64,000 nucleotides of DNA from Effusibacillus dendaii (GTDB lineage Bacteria; Bacillota; Bacilli; Tumebacillales; Effusibacillaceae): contig NZ_AP023366.1 of assembly GCF_015097055.1 (NCBI RefSeq), positions 1,481,001 to 1,545,000 on the forward strand. The letters are read 5' to 3'. This document shows, piece by piece, positions 17,269 to 26,463 of the stretch. Every line of letters starts with the position of its first letter. Position 1 is the first letter of the stretch. Both the position numbers and the translations under genes were made by a program. The notes beneath the pieces are model-generated. The model worked only from the letters and a program-made list of their open reading frames with translations. It ran no database searches and was not told the origin of the DNA.

Positions 17269-18569
17269 CCGTTCAACGCCCTCCATCCTTTGTATCCCAG
17301 TTTCAGCATTTCAAACGAACCGCCTGCCGCCTCTTTCACCTTGCGAATTGCATTTCGCTGTTTTTCCGCTTTGGATACGCCATCCACCAACAGCATTTCG
17401 TAAGCGGCCGAATTAAGAGCGCGCGGCATGCGCTCAAACAGGATTTTCGGATCGATTTCATTCAGCAGGCCATGCAGCCCCTGATATTTTTTGAGATCTT
17501 TATGGATGAACGATGCTTTCACTTTTGCGTCGTACAGGCTGAGCGTGTTCCTGCTGAAATCGCCACGATTTTTCGCTTCGATAATTGCCTCTCCCGCATA
17601 TCTGCCGGATGTCATCGCCAGGTTAGTGCCTTCCCGGTGCACAAAATTGACAAGCTGCGCGGCGTCACCGCAAATCACCCATCCATCGCCCGACAACGGC
17701 GGCACCGCCTTGAGTCCGCCTTCCGGGATCAAATGACCCGCATATTCTTTCGTCTCTCCGCCTTGAATCAGCTTGCGGATCATCGGGTGCTGCTTCACGC
17801 CTTCCAGCAGCTCATAAGGCTTAATTTTGTTTTTCTTCAAATCGGACACCATCACGCCGATTCCCAGCGAAATTGACTCTTTATTTGTATACAGAAACCC
17901 AAGGCCGGTCATGCCGCGTGAGCTTTCACCGACAAACTCGATGGTGACTCCTTCGTCTCCTTCCAGATTGAAACGATCAAGGATTTTTTCTTTGGGCAGA
18001 AAAATTTGCTCTTTTACCGCCAACGACACTTGATCCGGCTGCCATTCGCGGTGTACGCCAAGCGCCTTGCCCAACAGGGAATTGACACCGTCCGCGACAA
18101 CTACTACATCTGCGTACAAGTCGCCGTCTTCCCGGTCTGTCCGGACGCCTATCACTTTGTTTCCTTCCCGGATCAGTTCAAGCGCGACCGTTTCATAAAC
18201 CGGAATCGCTCCCGCTTCTTCCGCTTTGGAAGCAAACCACTGGTCAAATTTTACGCGCATGCCGGTCCAGCAATTGGCCGGTTCTTTAAACGCCTCATTG
18301 CGATGGCCGAATGTCACAACCGATTCAGGCCCAAGCACCCACAACCGCTGTTCAATGATCTTCCGCTCAAGCGGAGCCTCTTTCCAAAATTCAGGAATAA
18401 TATCTTCCAACTGTTTGCGGTACAGCACGCCGCCGAAAATGTTTTTCGCACCGGGAAATTCGCCCCGTTCCAGAAGTACAACCGAGAGACCGGCACGTGC
18501 GATCGTCAGGGCAGCCGCCGCCCCGGCCGGACCCGCTCCGACTACGATTGCATCAAATTTTTCCTTCAT
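17265..18569 (-). CDS. fixC: ETF:quinone oxidoreductase-type flavoprotein FixC
   Basis: A 434-residue FAD protein with the dinucleotide-binding motif VVGAGPAGAAAALTIARAG near residues 10-28 and the geranylgeranyl-reductase/ETF-QO pattern (GDAAQLVNFVHREGTNLAMTSGRYAGEAI). It passes electrons between FixAB and the quinone pool together with FixX. It overlaps fixB by 4 bp and fixX by 4 bp. Confidence 0.94.
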   Translation of the reverse strand: MKEKFDAIVVGAGPAGAAAALTIARAGLSVVLLERGEFPGAKNIFGGVLYRKQLEDIIPEFWKEAPLERKIIEQRLWVLGPESVVTFGHRNEAFKEPANCWTGMRVKFDQWFASKAEEAGAIPVYETVALELIREGNKVIGVRTDREDGDLYADVVVVADGVNSLLGKALGVHREWQPDQVSLAVKEQIFLPKEKILDRFNLEGDEGVTIEFVGESSRGMTGLGFLYTNKESISLGIGVMVSDLKKNKIKPYELLEGVKQHPMIRKLIQGGETKEYAGHLIPEGGLKAVPPLSGDGWVICGDAAQLVNFVHREGTNLAMTSGRYAGEAIIEAKNRGDFSRNTLSLYDAKVKASFIHKDLKKYQGLHGLLNEIDPKILFERMPRALNSAAYEMLLVDGVSKAEKQRNAIRKVKEAAGGSFEMLKLGYKGWRALNG

Positions 18570-19702
18570 ACCCGGATCCCTCCTTCTTCATTCGTGGTCG
18601 ATTTGGCAGCTGCCGTTTCTTCTTGAAGGAAAGACAATCCGCGCCGCTTGCGAACCTCTTCCGTAATGGCAGGCACAATCTGGAACAAATCACCGACAAT
18701 CCCATAATGGGCCGCTTTAAAAATTGGCGCGTCCGGATCGCGATTAATCGCTACAATAATGCCGGAGTTTTGCATGCCGACCAAGTGCTGAACAGCACCC
18801 GAAATGCCGATTGCAAAATACAGTTTCGGTCTCACCGTGTAACCTGTCTGTCCCACTTGATGCTCATGTTTGATCCAACCGGCGTCAACTGCCGCACGAG
18901 AAGCACCTACTACGCCACCCAGTTCGTCAGCCAATTCTTTCAGCATTTTGAACGGTTCCGGCCCGCCAAGGCCACGTCCGCCGGCCACAATAATTTCTGC
19001 TTCTTCGATGTTGATTTTTGATTGATCTTGAATGAAATCAAGCACTTTCGCCGCAATTTCCGATTCATTCATCGCAAATTCAAACTGTACGATTTCTCCC
19101 TGCCGGTTTGGGTCGCGCGGCAACGCTTCAAAAACTCCTGCCCTTGCGGTGGCCATCTGTGGCCGGTACTGTTTGCACAAAATGGTGGCCATCATTTTTT
19201 CTGAAAAAGCGGGGCGGGAAGCCAGCAACAATCGACTGGGATGCGGTTCCACATCCAGTTCCGTTGTGTCTGCCGTAAGTCCGGTCGGCAAATGCGTCGC
19301 AATCGCACCCGCCAAATCCCGTCCGGTCGCTGTGGCGCCAAACAGCACGATTTCCGGCTTTATTTCATGTATGACTTTCATCGACGCCCGCGAATAGGGA
19401 CGCGTCCGGTACGATTTCAACTCTTTCGCATCAAACAGAAACACACGGTTGGCTCCGTAGGCAATTGCTTCCTCCGCCAGGTGTTTCACGTTATCACCAA
19501 TCACCAGCGCCATCAGATCGACTTCCAGTTTGTCGGCTAATTTTTTGCCTTGTCCGAGCAGCTGCCAACTGACACTTTTGGCAACTCCATCACGGTGTTC
19601 GATATAGACAAGAACCCCCCGGTAGGCCGACCAGTCGGGCATGTCATCCGCTGGTTGGGCAGCCGGTTTCTGTTCCGGTTGTTTGTTTGCCTCTTCCGCC
19701 AT
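18566..19702 (-). CDS. fixB: Electron transfer flavoprotein alpha subunit FixB
   Basis: 378 residues. An N-terminal polar extension of about 25 residues precedes the ETF alpha domain. The C-terminal FAD-binding domain (GGRGLGGPEPFKMLKELADELGGVVGASRAAVDAGW, GQTGYTVRPKLYFAIGISGAVQHLVGMQNSG) is fully conserved. Forms a heterodimer with FixA. GGGAGGAATTGAC precedes the ATG. Confidence 0.95.
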   Translation of the reverse strand: MAEEANKQPEQKPAAQPADDMPDWSAYRGVLVYIEHRDGVAKSVSWQLLGQGKKLADKLEVDLMALVIGDNVKHLAEEAIAYGANRVFLFDAKELKSYRTRPYSRASMKVIHEIKPEIVLFGATATGRDLAGAIATHLPTGLTADTTELDVEPHPSRLLLASRPAFSEKMMATILCKQYRPQMATARAGVFEALPRDPNRQGEIVQFEFAMNESEIAAKVLDFIQDQSKINIEEAEIIVAGGRGLGGPEPFKMLKELADELGGVVGASRAAVDAGWIKHEHQVGQTGYTVRPKLYFAIGISGAVQHLVGMQNSGIIVAINRDPDAPIFKAAHYGIVGDLFQIVPAITEEVRKRRGLSFLQEETAAAKSTTNEEGGIRV

Positions 19703-19714
19703 GTCAATTCCTCC

Positions 19715-20563
19715 CTATGCCTGTGCGGGTCGATCCCAACCGAACTTCGTCGGCAGATCGGTTTGCCAGAGTTTATCCACCAATGAAACGGCCTTTGTCT
19801 GAGCATCTTCTCCTTCGATCATTTCTGTGTTAACCGTTTTCTGCTCAGGTACCCATGATTTTGCAACAATCGTCGGGGATCCTTTTAAGCCGATTTTGCT
19901 GCGGTCCAGGTTGGGAAAATCCTGCGTTGTCCAAACGATCGGCTTGTAACGGGCCGCTTTCAGCATACCCGGCATGGGAGCGCGGCGGACTTTATTCAAT
20001 TCTTTTAATGCGGTAAGCAGTACGGGAAGCGCGGTTTCCACCACTTCCACGCCGTCTTCCAGATGGCGGTGGACCGTAATCCGCCTTTTTTCCATGTCAA
20101 TACCGACTACCTTTTCCACGTATGTTAATTGTTCCAAATCCAGGCGGCAGGCAATGCCCGGGCCAACCTGTCCAGTATCGCCGTCAAGCGTTTGCTTGCC
20201 GGTAAACACCACATCCACCGGACCGAATTCCTCCCCCACTTTTTTGATTGTTTCCGCCAGAACATAAGAGGTGGCCAGCGTATCAGCACCAGCAAATCCC
20301 CGGTCGGTTACGAGAATGGCCTGGTCAGCACCCAGCGAAATGCATTGTTTCAACGCTTTCTCGGCGGGAGGCGGTCCCATACAAACGACCGTGATCTTGC
20401 CTCCGTACTTTTCACGCAATACTAATGCCTCTTCCAACCCGTGCAGATCGTAAAAATTGACGATAGCAGGCACGCCAGTCCGAATTAAGGTGTTCGTCTT
20501 GGGGTCAATACGGATCTCCCGGCTGTCAGGAACCTGCTTGATGCAAACGACAATGTGAAGCAT
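19715..20563 (-). CDS. fixA: Electron transfer flavoprotein beta subunit FixA
   Basis: 282 residues with the ETF beta pattern (IVVCIKQVPDS, FTGKQTLDGDTGQVGPGIA) and the domain extended as in bifurcating-type Fix/Etf proteins. ATG 20563 follows GGGGAGGAAAAAG; an upstream in-frame ATG at 20581 is less likely. First gene of fixABCX. In other bacteria this complex links NADH or acyl-CoA oxidation to quinone and ferredoxin reduction; bifurcation here is inferred from the gene set. Confidence 0.94.
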   Translation of the reverse strand: MLHIVVCIKQVPDSREIRIDPKTNTLIRTGVPAIVNFYDLHGLEEALVLREKYGGKITVVCMGPPPAEKALKQCISLGADQAILVTDRGFAGADTLATSYVLAETIKKVGEEFGPVDVVFTGKQTLDGDTGQVGPGIACRLDLEQLTYVEKVVGIDMEKRRITVHRHLEDGVEVVETALPVLLTALKELNKVRRAPMPGMLKAARYKPIVWTTQDFPNLDRSKIGLKGSPTIVAKSWVPEQKTVNTEMIEGEDAQTKAVSLVDKLWQTDLPTKFGWDRPAQA

Positions 20564-20652
20564 CTTTTTCCTCCCCTCCATAACCGAAACAGTGTCTTTG
20601 CGTTGATGACTTTCTTGGGCCTGAATTTTTTCTAGTACGACCTTCTAGTTCT

Positions 20653-20681
20653 ATTCTTGTGAAAATAGGAACTTTTGTCAA
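20653..20681 (-). promoter_or_regulatory. fixABCX promoter
   Basis: Minus-strand consensus TTGACA (20676-20681), 17-bp spacer, AAGAAT (20653-20658), 90 bp before fixA. The -35 is perfect; the -10 is a 4/6 match. Confidence 0.65.
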
Positions 20682-20772
20682 CAAAAAATTCTATTTATTT
20701 ATAATATTTAAAAAATAATTAATATCAACTGCAAATGATACCAATTTTATTTTATGCGCAGACCTTTAAAAA

Positions 20773-20809
20773 AATGAAAAAAAACCTCCTCTTTATTGCA
20801 AAGGAGGTT
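20773..20809 (-). terminator. Terminator of the queF-MOSC operon
   Basis: AACCTCCT (20783-20790) pairs with AGGAGGTT (20802-20809); in minus sense it is followed by eight T. It lies 34 bp beyond the MOSC gene stop. Confidence 0.85.
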
Positions 20810-20842
20810 GTTAATTGAGATGAAAATCCGCAATTTGGATAC

Positions 20843-21499
20843 TTATTCCGTTTCACTGTTGTTTAATTCTTGCCGTTTCTTTTCAAACGCTTGCCGCCAA
20901 TTGGCGGCAAGTTCCTGTAAACCTGCCAGTTTCTCAATTGCAGCGCGATCCATCTGATCACCATGCATGGCTTGATTGACAAACGAGACGGTAAGACCCA
21001 GCGGATGCTTTTCTACAAGAGAGATGGTTGAGTCGGGAGCGACTATCCCCTCCCGTATCACCCGGAAATAAAAGCCTGTAAAACCGGTTGTCAAGACCAA
21101 CCGGGGTAAATCCATTCGATCATACCGTTTGGCCAGTTTATGGCAGGGCTTGCGAGGTTGACTGACCTGCACCAGCGCATCGCCGATTTGGAAAATATCG
21201 CCGATACAAATATCTGGTTCCAGCATTCCGTTAACCGTCAGATTTTCTCCAAAAGCAGCGGGGGCCAGCGGACGGGAAAGCTCTTTTTCCCAATGCGCAT
21301 AATGTTCATACGGATAAACGCACATTGCCTTATCCGGCCCACCGTGGTTGACAAGGTCGGCCTGCTCATCCCCATCCAAATTGACGAATGAGAGATGCAG
21401 GGCTTCTTTCACCGGTTGTTTAAAAATTCCCGTTTTCAAGGATTCCTGATTCCACTCGAAAGTTACAGGTCGGCTAACGTTGAGGGAGACAATTTTCAT
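20843..21499 (-). CDS. MOSC-domain protein (YiiM-like)
   Basis: 218 residues. The MOSC core (about 1-160) carries the conserved [20 protein letters not shown] segment and QPRKPC, whose Cys is the proposed molybdenum-sulfur ligand. The C-terminal 50 residues fit the 3-alpha helical add-on of YiiM-type proteins. Likely reduces N-hydroxylated compounds with a molybdenum cofactor. Its ATG overlaps the queF stop (ATGA). Confidence 0.88.
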   Translation of the reverse strand: MKIVSLNVSRPVTFEWNQESLKTGIFKQPVKEALHLSFVNLDGDEQADLVNHGGPDKAMCVYPYEHYAHWEKELSRPLAPAAFGENLTVNGMLEPDICIGDIFQIGDALVQVSQPRKPCHKLAKRYDRMDLPRLVLTTGFTGFYFRVIREGIVAPDSTISLVEKHPLGLTVSFVNQAMHGDQMDRAAIEKLAGLQELAANWRQAFEKKRQELNNSETE

Positions 21500-21852
21500 T
21501 GCTCACCGTATTCGGCTGTAACAGTTGTATAGATGCCGCCACGCACGTTGAACTTGCCGATCACCTGCATGTAACGCGGTTTCAACGCGCTCACCAAATC
21601 GTTTAGAATGATGTTCGTAACATCTTCATGGAAGTGGCCCTCATCGCGAAAACTCCAAAGATACAATTTAAGCGATTTCAGTTCCACAATTGAAGGTCCC
21701 GGTATGTACTTGATCGTAATCGTCGCAAAATCAGGTTGACCGGTCTTGGGGCAAAGCGCGGTAAATTCAGGGCTTTCAATCTCCACCATATACTTTCGAT
21801 CCGGATGCGGATTCGGCACAATTTCTAACTGTTTGGTCGGACGTGTCGACAT
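21496..21852 (-). CDS. queF: NADPH-dependent 7-cyano-7-deazaguanine reductase QueF
   Basis: 118 residues, the short single-domain (YkvM) type. The active-site Cys lies in [20 protein letters not shown], and the QueF motif [20 protein letters not shown] follows. It makes preQ1 for queuosine in tRNA. No preQ1 riboswitch is evident upstream and no other que genes are nearby. Confidence 0.94.
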   Translation of the reverse strand: MSTRPTKQLEIVPNPHPDRKYMVEIESPEFTALCPKTGQPDFATITIKYIPGPSIVELKSLKLYLWSFRDEGHFHEDVTNIILNDLVSALKPRYMQVIGKFNVRGGIYTTVTAEYGEQ

Positions 21853-21971
21853 GAGAAATCCCTCCTCTATCTGTTACGTTCACAGCATAGCGAAGGTTCC
21901 ATGCAAGGTCAAGGGGGGGACATGCATAATCCCCCAGCAGGAGAAAATACTATTTGCGAAGGAGGCGGACT

Positions 21972-22130
21972 ATGACGGAGCGCGAATCAAATATTGAAGC
22001 GATGCAGGACACAACGAGCCAATCTCTCGCAAACATGGGTGATATCAAACAAGAAAATGCGGAACAGTTGCTGCAGCAAATGGAAGCACTTTGCGATGAA
22101 ATAAACCGGCAAAGCTATCCGCTGTACTGA
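21972..22130 (+). CDS. Unknown 52-residue acidic helical peptide
   Basis: ATG at 21972 follows an excellent AAGGAGGCGGAC site and the frame runs to a TGA at 22130, with a terminator 26 bp later. The peptide (MTERESNIEAMQDTTS..., ending QSYPLY) is acidic and Gln-rich with heptad-like spacing and one Cys. Its size resembles small spore or regulatory proteins, but no family is recognised. Confidence 0.6.
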   Translation: MTERESNIEAMQDTTSQSLANMGDIKQENAEQLLQQMEALCDEINRQSYPLY

Positions 22131-22156
22131 TTGGCACACCTCAATACAATTTAAAC

Positions 22157-22178
22157 AGCCGCCCCCGAAGGGACGGCT
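22157..22178 (+). terminator. Terminator after the 52-residue gene
   Basis: AGCCG (22157-22161) and CGGCT (22174-22178) with further C/G pairs inside, followed by TCTTTA. Confidence 0.6.
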
Positions 22179-22348
22179 TCTTTATATCAACACACCGGCA
22201 AACCTGCCAGTATGTACCTATAACCTATTCAGAAGCTTCCCTCAACGTTCATGAATATAATAATTGCCAACTTACAGGCTGACAGAAGGATGGATACAAT
22301 GCTACAATGGACAACGGAATTTGCACGGAAAAGGGGGTTGTTGCAGCA

Positions 22349-22519
22349 ATGAAATTCAATACGGACGAGATGGGCATCAAAGAAATTCAGAATCTGGCCA
22401 AAGAACTTCGAATTCCCCCTTCCTACAAAGAGGGTGGCGTACGATTTCGTAAAAACAAAGCCCAGTTGATCCGGGATATTAAGCGCGCCATTCGCAAACA
22501 AGGCGAACTGGTCCAATAG
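22349..22519 (+). CDS. Small Rho N-terminal/SAP-like DNA- or RNA-binding protein
   Basis: 56 residues: IKEIQNLAKELRIPPSYKEGGVRFRKNKAQLIRDIKRAIRKQG. The helix-extended-helix pattern with a basic tail resembles the SAP/Rho-N fold used in nucleic-acid binding. Start at ATG 22349 (GGGGG about 12 bp upstream); a longer frame from 22307 lacks support. A strong terminator follows. Confidence 0.65.
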   Translation: MKFNTDEMGIKEIQNLAKELRIPPSYKEGGVRFRKNKAQLIRDIKRAIRKQGELVQ

Positions 22520-22530
22520 TTTCTTACATC

Positions 22531-22559
22531 CTGCGCGGAATTTTTCCGCGCAGTTTTTT
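22531..22559 (+). terminator. Intrinsic terminator
   Basis: Perfect CTGCGCGGAA/TTCCGCGCAG stem with a TTT loop followed by six T, 11 bp after the SAP-like gene. Confidence 0.92.
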
Positions 22560-22592
22560 ATTAGCCTAGTATGATGGTGGATAAAAAGGGTG

Positions 22593-23255
22593 ATGAATCT
22601 GGGCAAAAAATATCTGTTCTGCTTGCTGACCTGTTTATGGCTGATTGTTATTTTCGGGTTAAGTTCACAGCCGTATCAGTGGCAAACCATACAACCTGTG
22701 CTGCATCATTTTTTCTCGCAGGAAAGCATGCGCCATGTGTTACCCGCTGTTTCCTTTCAATACCATCATTCGACTGTTGATTCACAGAAAAATCCATTCA
22801 AGTTTGTTAAATTTCTAATACGAAAAACAGCCCACATACTGCTGTATGCCACCCTTGCATTTCTGACACGGCAGGCTTTGAAACAAGCTATCGGATCGCG
22901 GCTTCACATTCGTCTCCCTCATGCTCCGGTTGTCGAGGTGGTAACCCTTCTATTTGTGGGATTGATTGCTGCACTTGATGAATGGAACCAAACTCATGTC
23001 GCTTTGCGAACGGGGGCTGTGCAAGATGTCTGTCTGGATCTGTTTGCAGGCTCGATCGGAATGATGATCGCTTCCATTCGAACTGAATATTTCCGCTTTT
23101 TGCTGAACAAAGCGAATACCCTTTTGAGTAGACAGCCAGTTTCTACAGAAGAGGTGTTCGTTTTGTTAAATTTGCCCCAAAGGTCGGCTGAAACTGCAGC
23201 CGAACCTGAGGTTACCCGATTGCTATCTGCCGGTGATCTGGAAATTTTGGATTAG
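22593..23255 (+). CDS. VanZ-family membrane protein
   Basis: 220 residues. Four membrane segments, with the VanZ pattern (FGLSSQPY after the first segment, IRKTAHILLYATLAFL, ALDEWNQTHVALRTGAVQDVCLDLFAGSIG). Function of VanZ-like proteins is poorly defined; some alter teicoplanin susceptibility. The C-terminal 50 residues are a polar tail. Start ATG 22593 (GTG 22590 also possible). Confidence 0.85.
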   Translation: MNLGKKYLFCLLTCLWLIVIFGLSSQPYQWQTIQPVLHHFFSQESMRHVLPAVSFQYHHSTVDSQKNPFKFVKFLIRKTAHILLYATLAFLTRQALKQAIGSRLHIRLPHAPVVEVVTLLFVGLIAALDEWNQTHVALRTGAVQDVCLDLFAGSIGMMIASIRTEYFRFLLNKANTLLSRQPVSTEEVFVLLNLPQRSAETAAEPEVTRLLSAGDLEILD

Positions 23256-24386
23256 CCAAGTGGCGGCCATTGTGTGGATGGCGGTTGCCGTTCGTCTGTC
23301 GATTCCCTGTATCTTAGATTTAAGGCTTATTACAGGGCAAACGATTGCGATTATGATTATCGCCGGGCTTGCTTACATTCCCGGATATATGACTGCATTT
23401 TTGCTGGTGAGTTTACTGTTGGATCGGCAACCAAGTTAGGAAAACCACTATCCCCAGATACCCGTCACCATTTTAATCGCAGCCCGCAATGAAGCAAGTC
23501 AAATTCAAGAGACGCTTCAGTACATCGCCCAGCAGGATTATAAAAACGGAATCAATATTGTACTGGTGGACAATGGATCATCCGACAACACGATTGAAAT
23601 AGCCGAACAAGCTGCAAAAAGGTGGGGGCTTTCACTTCGCTGCCTGGAAGAACAACAAGCGGGGAAGCATTTGCCCTCAACAAAGGACTGCAATTTGTCG
23701 AAACGGAATTGCTAATTACACTTGATGCAGACACCCTGTTGCAAAAATCGGCCGTCCGCTATCTGATCGCCCGTTACCTTACCGCTCCTGTCGATGTATG
23801 TGCCGTGGCTGGCACCGTGTTGGTCCGAAAACAGCCGGGACACGTTCCTCACCCGCATGCAGGAATGGGACTATTTTTTGCAATCGTTTCTATTAAAAGA
23901 TTGCAGGGGTTATACCAGTCGACACTGGTGGCGCAGGGGGCCTTCAGTTTATACAAAAAAGAGGCTGTTCGTGCGATAGGCGGCTGGCCAGACGCAATAG
24001 GTGAGGATATTGTTTTGACATGGCGCTTTTTCAAGTCCAGTTGGCGGGTATATTTCGAACCGCTTGCCGTTGCGTTTACAGTTGTGCTAAGCAGTTTCCG
24101 GCATTTTGCCCGTCAGCGCAGCCGGTGGGCCCGTGGCATGATCGAAGCATTAAAGGAAATCAAACCCTGGTACCACCCCAATATGTTTGCCAAGTTTCTG
24201 ACAGATCTAGATCTTTTGGTTCCGTTCTTAGACGCCGTTTATACTTTCGCCTGGATTCCCGGCCTGCTGTTGGCTCTTACCGGATTTTTTTGGATTGTGG
24301 GTCCCTATGCCTTATTTGTTCTGCCGTTAACATTGCTTAGCTATTCGATTCTCTATCGGTTTCAAAAAATGTATTCCGTTCCCTGA
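23233..24386 (+). pseudogene. Family 2 glycosyltransferase (PgaC/IcaA-like), disrupted
   Basis: Three pieces read as one protein. An N-terminal pair of membrane segments (23233-23439) ends at an in-frame TAG (23437-23439). The same frame then continues as a GT2 domain (PVTILIAARNEASQIQETL, LVDNGSSDNTIEIAEQA) up to about 23662. A one-base loss in GGGGAAGCA shifts the frame to AFALNKGLQ...LDADTLL, QSTLVAQGAFSLYKKEA, GEDIVLTWRF and QRSRWARG (QxxRW), with C-terminal membrane segments. It would have made an extracellular polysaccharide of the poly-N-acetylglucosamine type. Sequencing error at both sites is possible. Confidence 0.82.
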
Positions 24387-25470
24387 AAAGTACCCATTTG
24401 AAATTGGACCGCGTGACACCCTGCAGACTTTTTCCGACACGTCCTGCAAGCGCGGTAACACTGCGGACGAATTTGTTTGTATGTGACTTGTAAGTGAGTA
24501 GGCGCCACCCATCCCGAAGTTGAATTCGATAATCAATAACAAGCGAGATTATGCTCAACAATATCGCAATTCCTGCCATGAACAATGCAAGAGGAGGAAA
24601 TACAAAAGCGGCGATTGCCGTCACGTTGCTTAAAATAGAAAGAATCAAACTGACAATTTTCCAGCCATTCTTTTTATCATTCGTAAATAGTTCGCGTACA
24701 TCAGATGCAATGCTGATGACTGCAAATGCGGATGAAAACTTGACGAGCCACTTTTTTAATCCCGTATATACGGGTTTTTCCGCCAATCCCGCATACTTTA
24801 GCGGAGCGGTCAAGTAATCCAGCACTTCCGTGATTTTTTGCCCAGTGCCTTTCTGATAAAGATTGGCGGTATGTTCTACGTAGTTGTACGCGTCGCGCGC
24901 AAGACCTGTTACATTTTGTGTAAATATGGCCCATTCTCCCAACGCCGGTCGATCGTCCCGGGTGGTTACCGAATTGGGTATCTTGAGAAAATCACTCACA
25001 AGCCCCAGTCCACCATACGCTTTACCTGATGTTGTTGAAGTGTTTGGCAGGCCGGCAAACATCTTTTGGAGATATTCCGTTTTCTTCAATTCAAATTGCA
25101 CAGTGTTTCGGATAAACTTCAAAACGTCCACTTTTAATCCGCTAGAGGATGAGGCGGTAGCTGAGTCGGGAGACGGTAGACTATCCGATTGGGATTTTGG
25201 GAAAACGGGACCTTTTGAGGTGGAATCAGAGTCTGGGGAAAAACTGCCAGACACGGGGGAAATTTGATTTCTTCCCGATACTACTCTATCCCTCTCATCT
25301 GCCGATATCATATCGGGTATTGGTCTTTCTTCGGCAAATGCTGATTGCAAGAAAAGTACACCCTGACTTTCGATTAGAAACATTGTCAGAAAAAATAGGA
25401 TCCACACACGATCGATCAATTTGGTTTTCCTATGCCACATACCTTCATCCCCATTCGGTACGTTTTTCAT
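24337..25470 (-). CDS. Unknown secreted/membrane protein of the tad operon
   Basis: 377 residues: signal-type hydrophobic segment near 20-45 ending AFAEE, a Ser/Asp/Pro linker (about 60-115), a helical central region, then two hydrophobic segments (VSLILSILSNVTAIAAFVFPP, LFMAGIAILLSIISLVI). It is the last tad-operon gene, overlapping the TadG-like gene by 4 bp (ATGA). No family recognised. Its 3' end overlaps the glycosyltransferase pseudogene by 50 bp, so one of the two ends may be altered. Confidence 0.7.
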   Translation of the reverse strand: MKNVPNGDEGMWHRKTKLIDRVWILFFLTMFLIESQGVLFLQSAFAEERPIPDMISADERDRVVSGRNQISPVSGSFSPDSDSTSKGPVFPKSQSDSLPSPDSATASSSSGLKVDVLKFIRNTVQFELKKTEYLQKMFAGLPNTSTTSGKAYGGLGLVSDFLKIPNSVTTRDDRPALGEWAIFTQNVTGLARDAYNYVEHTANLYQKGTGQKITEVLDYLTAPLKYAGLAEKPVYTGLKKWLVKFSSAFAVISIASDVRELFTNDKKNGWKIVSLILSILSNVTAIAAFVFPPLALFMAGIAILLSIISLVIDYRIQLRDGWRLLTYKSHTNKFVRSVTALAGRVGKSLQGVTRSNFKWVLFRERNTFFETDRESNS

Positions 25471-25940
25471 TGAGATTCAGTAAGTTTCGCCGCTGCTCCC
25501 GCCTGTAAACGGACTGATCGGACACCAAATGATTTCATAAAAAGAGTGGGGGATTCGTACTTGCCTGTTACACTAACTTGGCGATTATCCACCACTTGAA
25601 TATTCGTCAGGGCGGCACCCGGCATATTTTTTTGCAAATACTGGCGGGCTAACCAAGCTGCTTCCTCCGGATTTAATTGGACCTTCCTTTTGGCCTTCCA
25701 AATTTCACGGTCGTATGAGTCAAGCGCTGCCCAGGCAGCTGCGTCAACCGCCCCGCAAAGCATGGAATATCGATAAGCAAGCACCCCTGTATCGATGATC
25801 AACCCTGTCAATGCCAGCATCATTGAGAGAAATCCAACAGCCAAAAACAGGGTACTGCCCGATTGGTTCCGGTATAACTTCTTGCCATTCAAAAGAAACC
25901 GTGAACAGGTAAAACTCGAACCAGCCTCATTTCTTTTCAT
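25467..25940 (-). CDS. TadG/TadE-like pilus assembly protein
   Basis: 157 residues. N-terminal SGSTLFLAVGFLSMMLALTGLIIDTGVLAYRY is the TadE/G-like hydrophobic segment, followed by GAVDAAAWAALDS and an extracellular region that ends in a short Ala-rich stretch. Overlaps the TadE gene by 4 bp. Probably a minor pseudopilin-like component of the Flp pilus machine. Confidence 0.83.
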   Translation of the reverse strand: MKRNEAGSSFTCSRFLLNGKKLYRNQSGSTLFLAVGFLSMMLALTGLIIDTGVLAYRYSMLCGAVDAAAWAALDSYDREIWKAKRKVQLNPEEAAWLARQYLQKNMPGAALTNIQVVDNRQVSVTGKYESPTLFMKSFGVRSVRLQAGAAAKLTESQ

Positions 25941-26383
25941 AGTTTGCGGGCAACAGCCGTATATTCGACAAGAAACGTTGACTGGTTGCCAAACAAAGAA
26001 CGAATGACCGGGACCAAAACGTTCTGTCTGTACGAAACGGTCACTTCAACCTGATCTCCATTGCTTCGAATTGAGACTTTTCGATCGACTCCACTCAAAC
26101 CGTGGGTTAAAATACTCAATGCGGTATTTGTGATTTTCTGTTGTTTCTGCCACACACTTAACGTCTGATCGTTGTATATCGCTCCGCCGACTCTGGCTCC
26201 CTGACTGGCTGCCAATACAACCACCAGTTTGGCGTATACGATCAACCCCATGATCAAGGCACCCATCATTAAAAGAAGCAGGATCGGCAAAATCATTACA
26301 AATTCACTAAGTGCCTGTCCCTGCTGATCGCGCGCATACTTTTTCAGCGGGATTGACACACAAGTTTTCAAAAACTTGCCCAT
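25937..26383 (-). CDS. TadE-like pseudopilin
   Basis: 148 residues. DQQGQALSEFVMILPILLLLMMGALIMG is the TadE class: prepilin-like cleavage motif followed by a hydrophobic helix, and it includes the Glu after the cleavage site. GGAGGCTGTTC precedes the ATG. Lies between the Flp pilin and TadG-like genes. Confidence 0.87.
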   Translation of the reverse strand: MGKFLKTCVSIPLKKYARDQQGQALSEFVMILPILLLLMMGALIMGLIVYAKLVVVLAASQGARVGGAIYNDQTLSVWQKQQKITNTALSILTHGLSGVDRKVSIRSNGDQVEVTVSYRQNVLVPVIRSLFGNQSTFLVEYTAVARKL

Positions 26384-26463
26384 GAACAGCCTCCTTTTGG
26401 TTTGGTTACAAAGAGTACGGTCGCCCCCCCTTTTTTTGAAACCGGGACAGTTTGAACAGAAAT

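Noticed and set aside
21853..21971. preQ1 riboswitch before queF
   Set aside because: No hairpin with A-rich tail of the preQ1 type on the minus strand.
22229..22606. 125-codon minus frame
   Set aside because: It is antisense to the SAP-like gene and its terminator, with no ribosome site.
23622..24386. Independent glycosyltransferase gene starting at 23622
   Set aside because: The GT2 N-terminal motifs lie immediately upstream in another frame, so this is the 3' part of a frameshifted gene.
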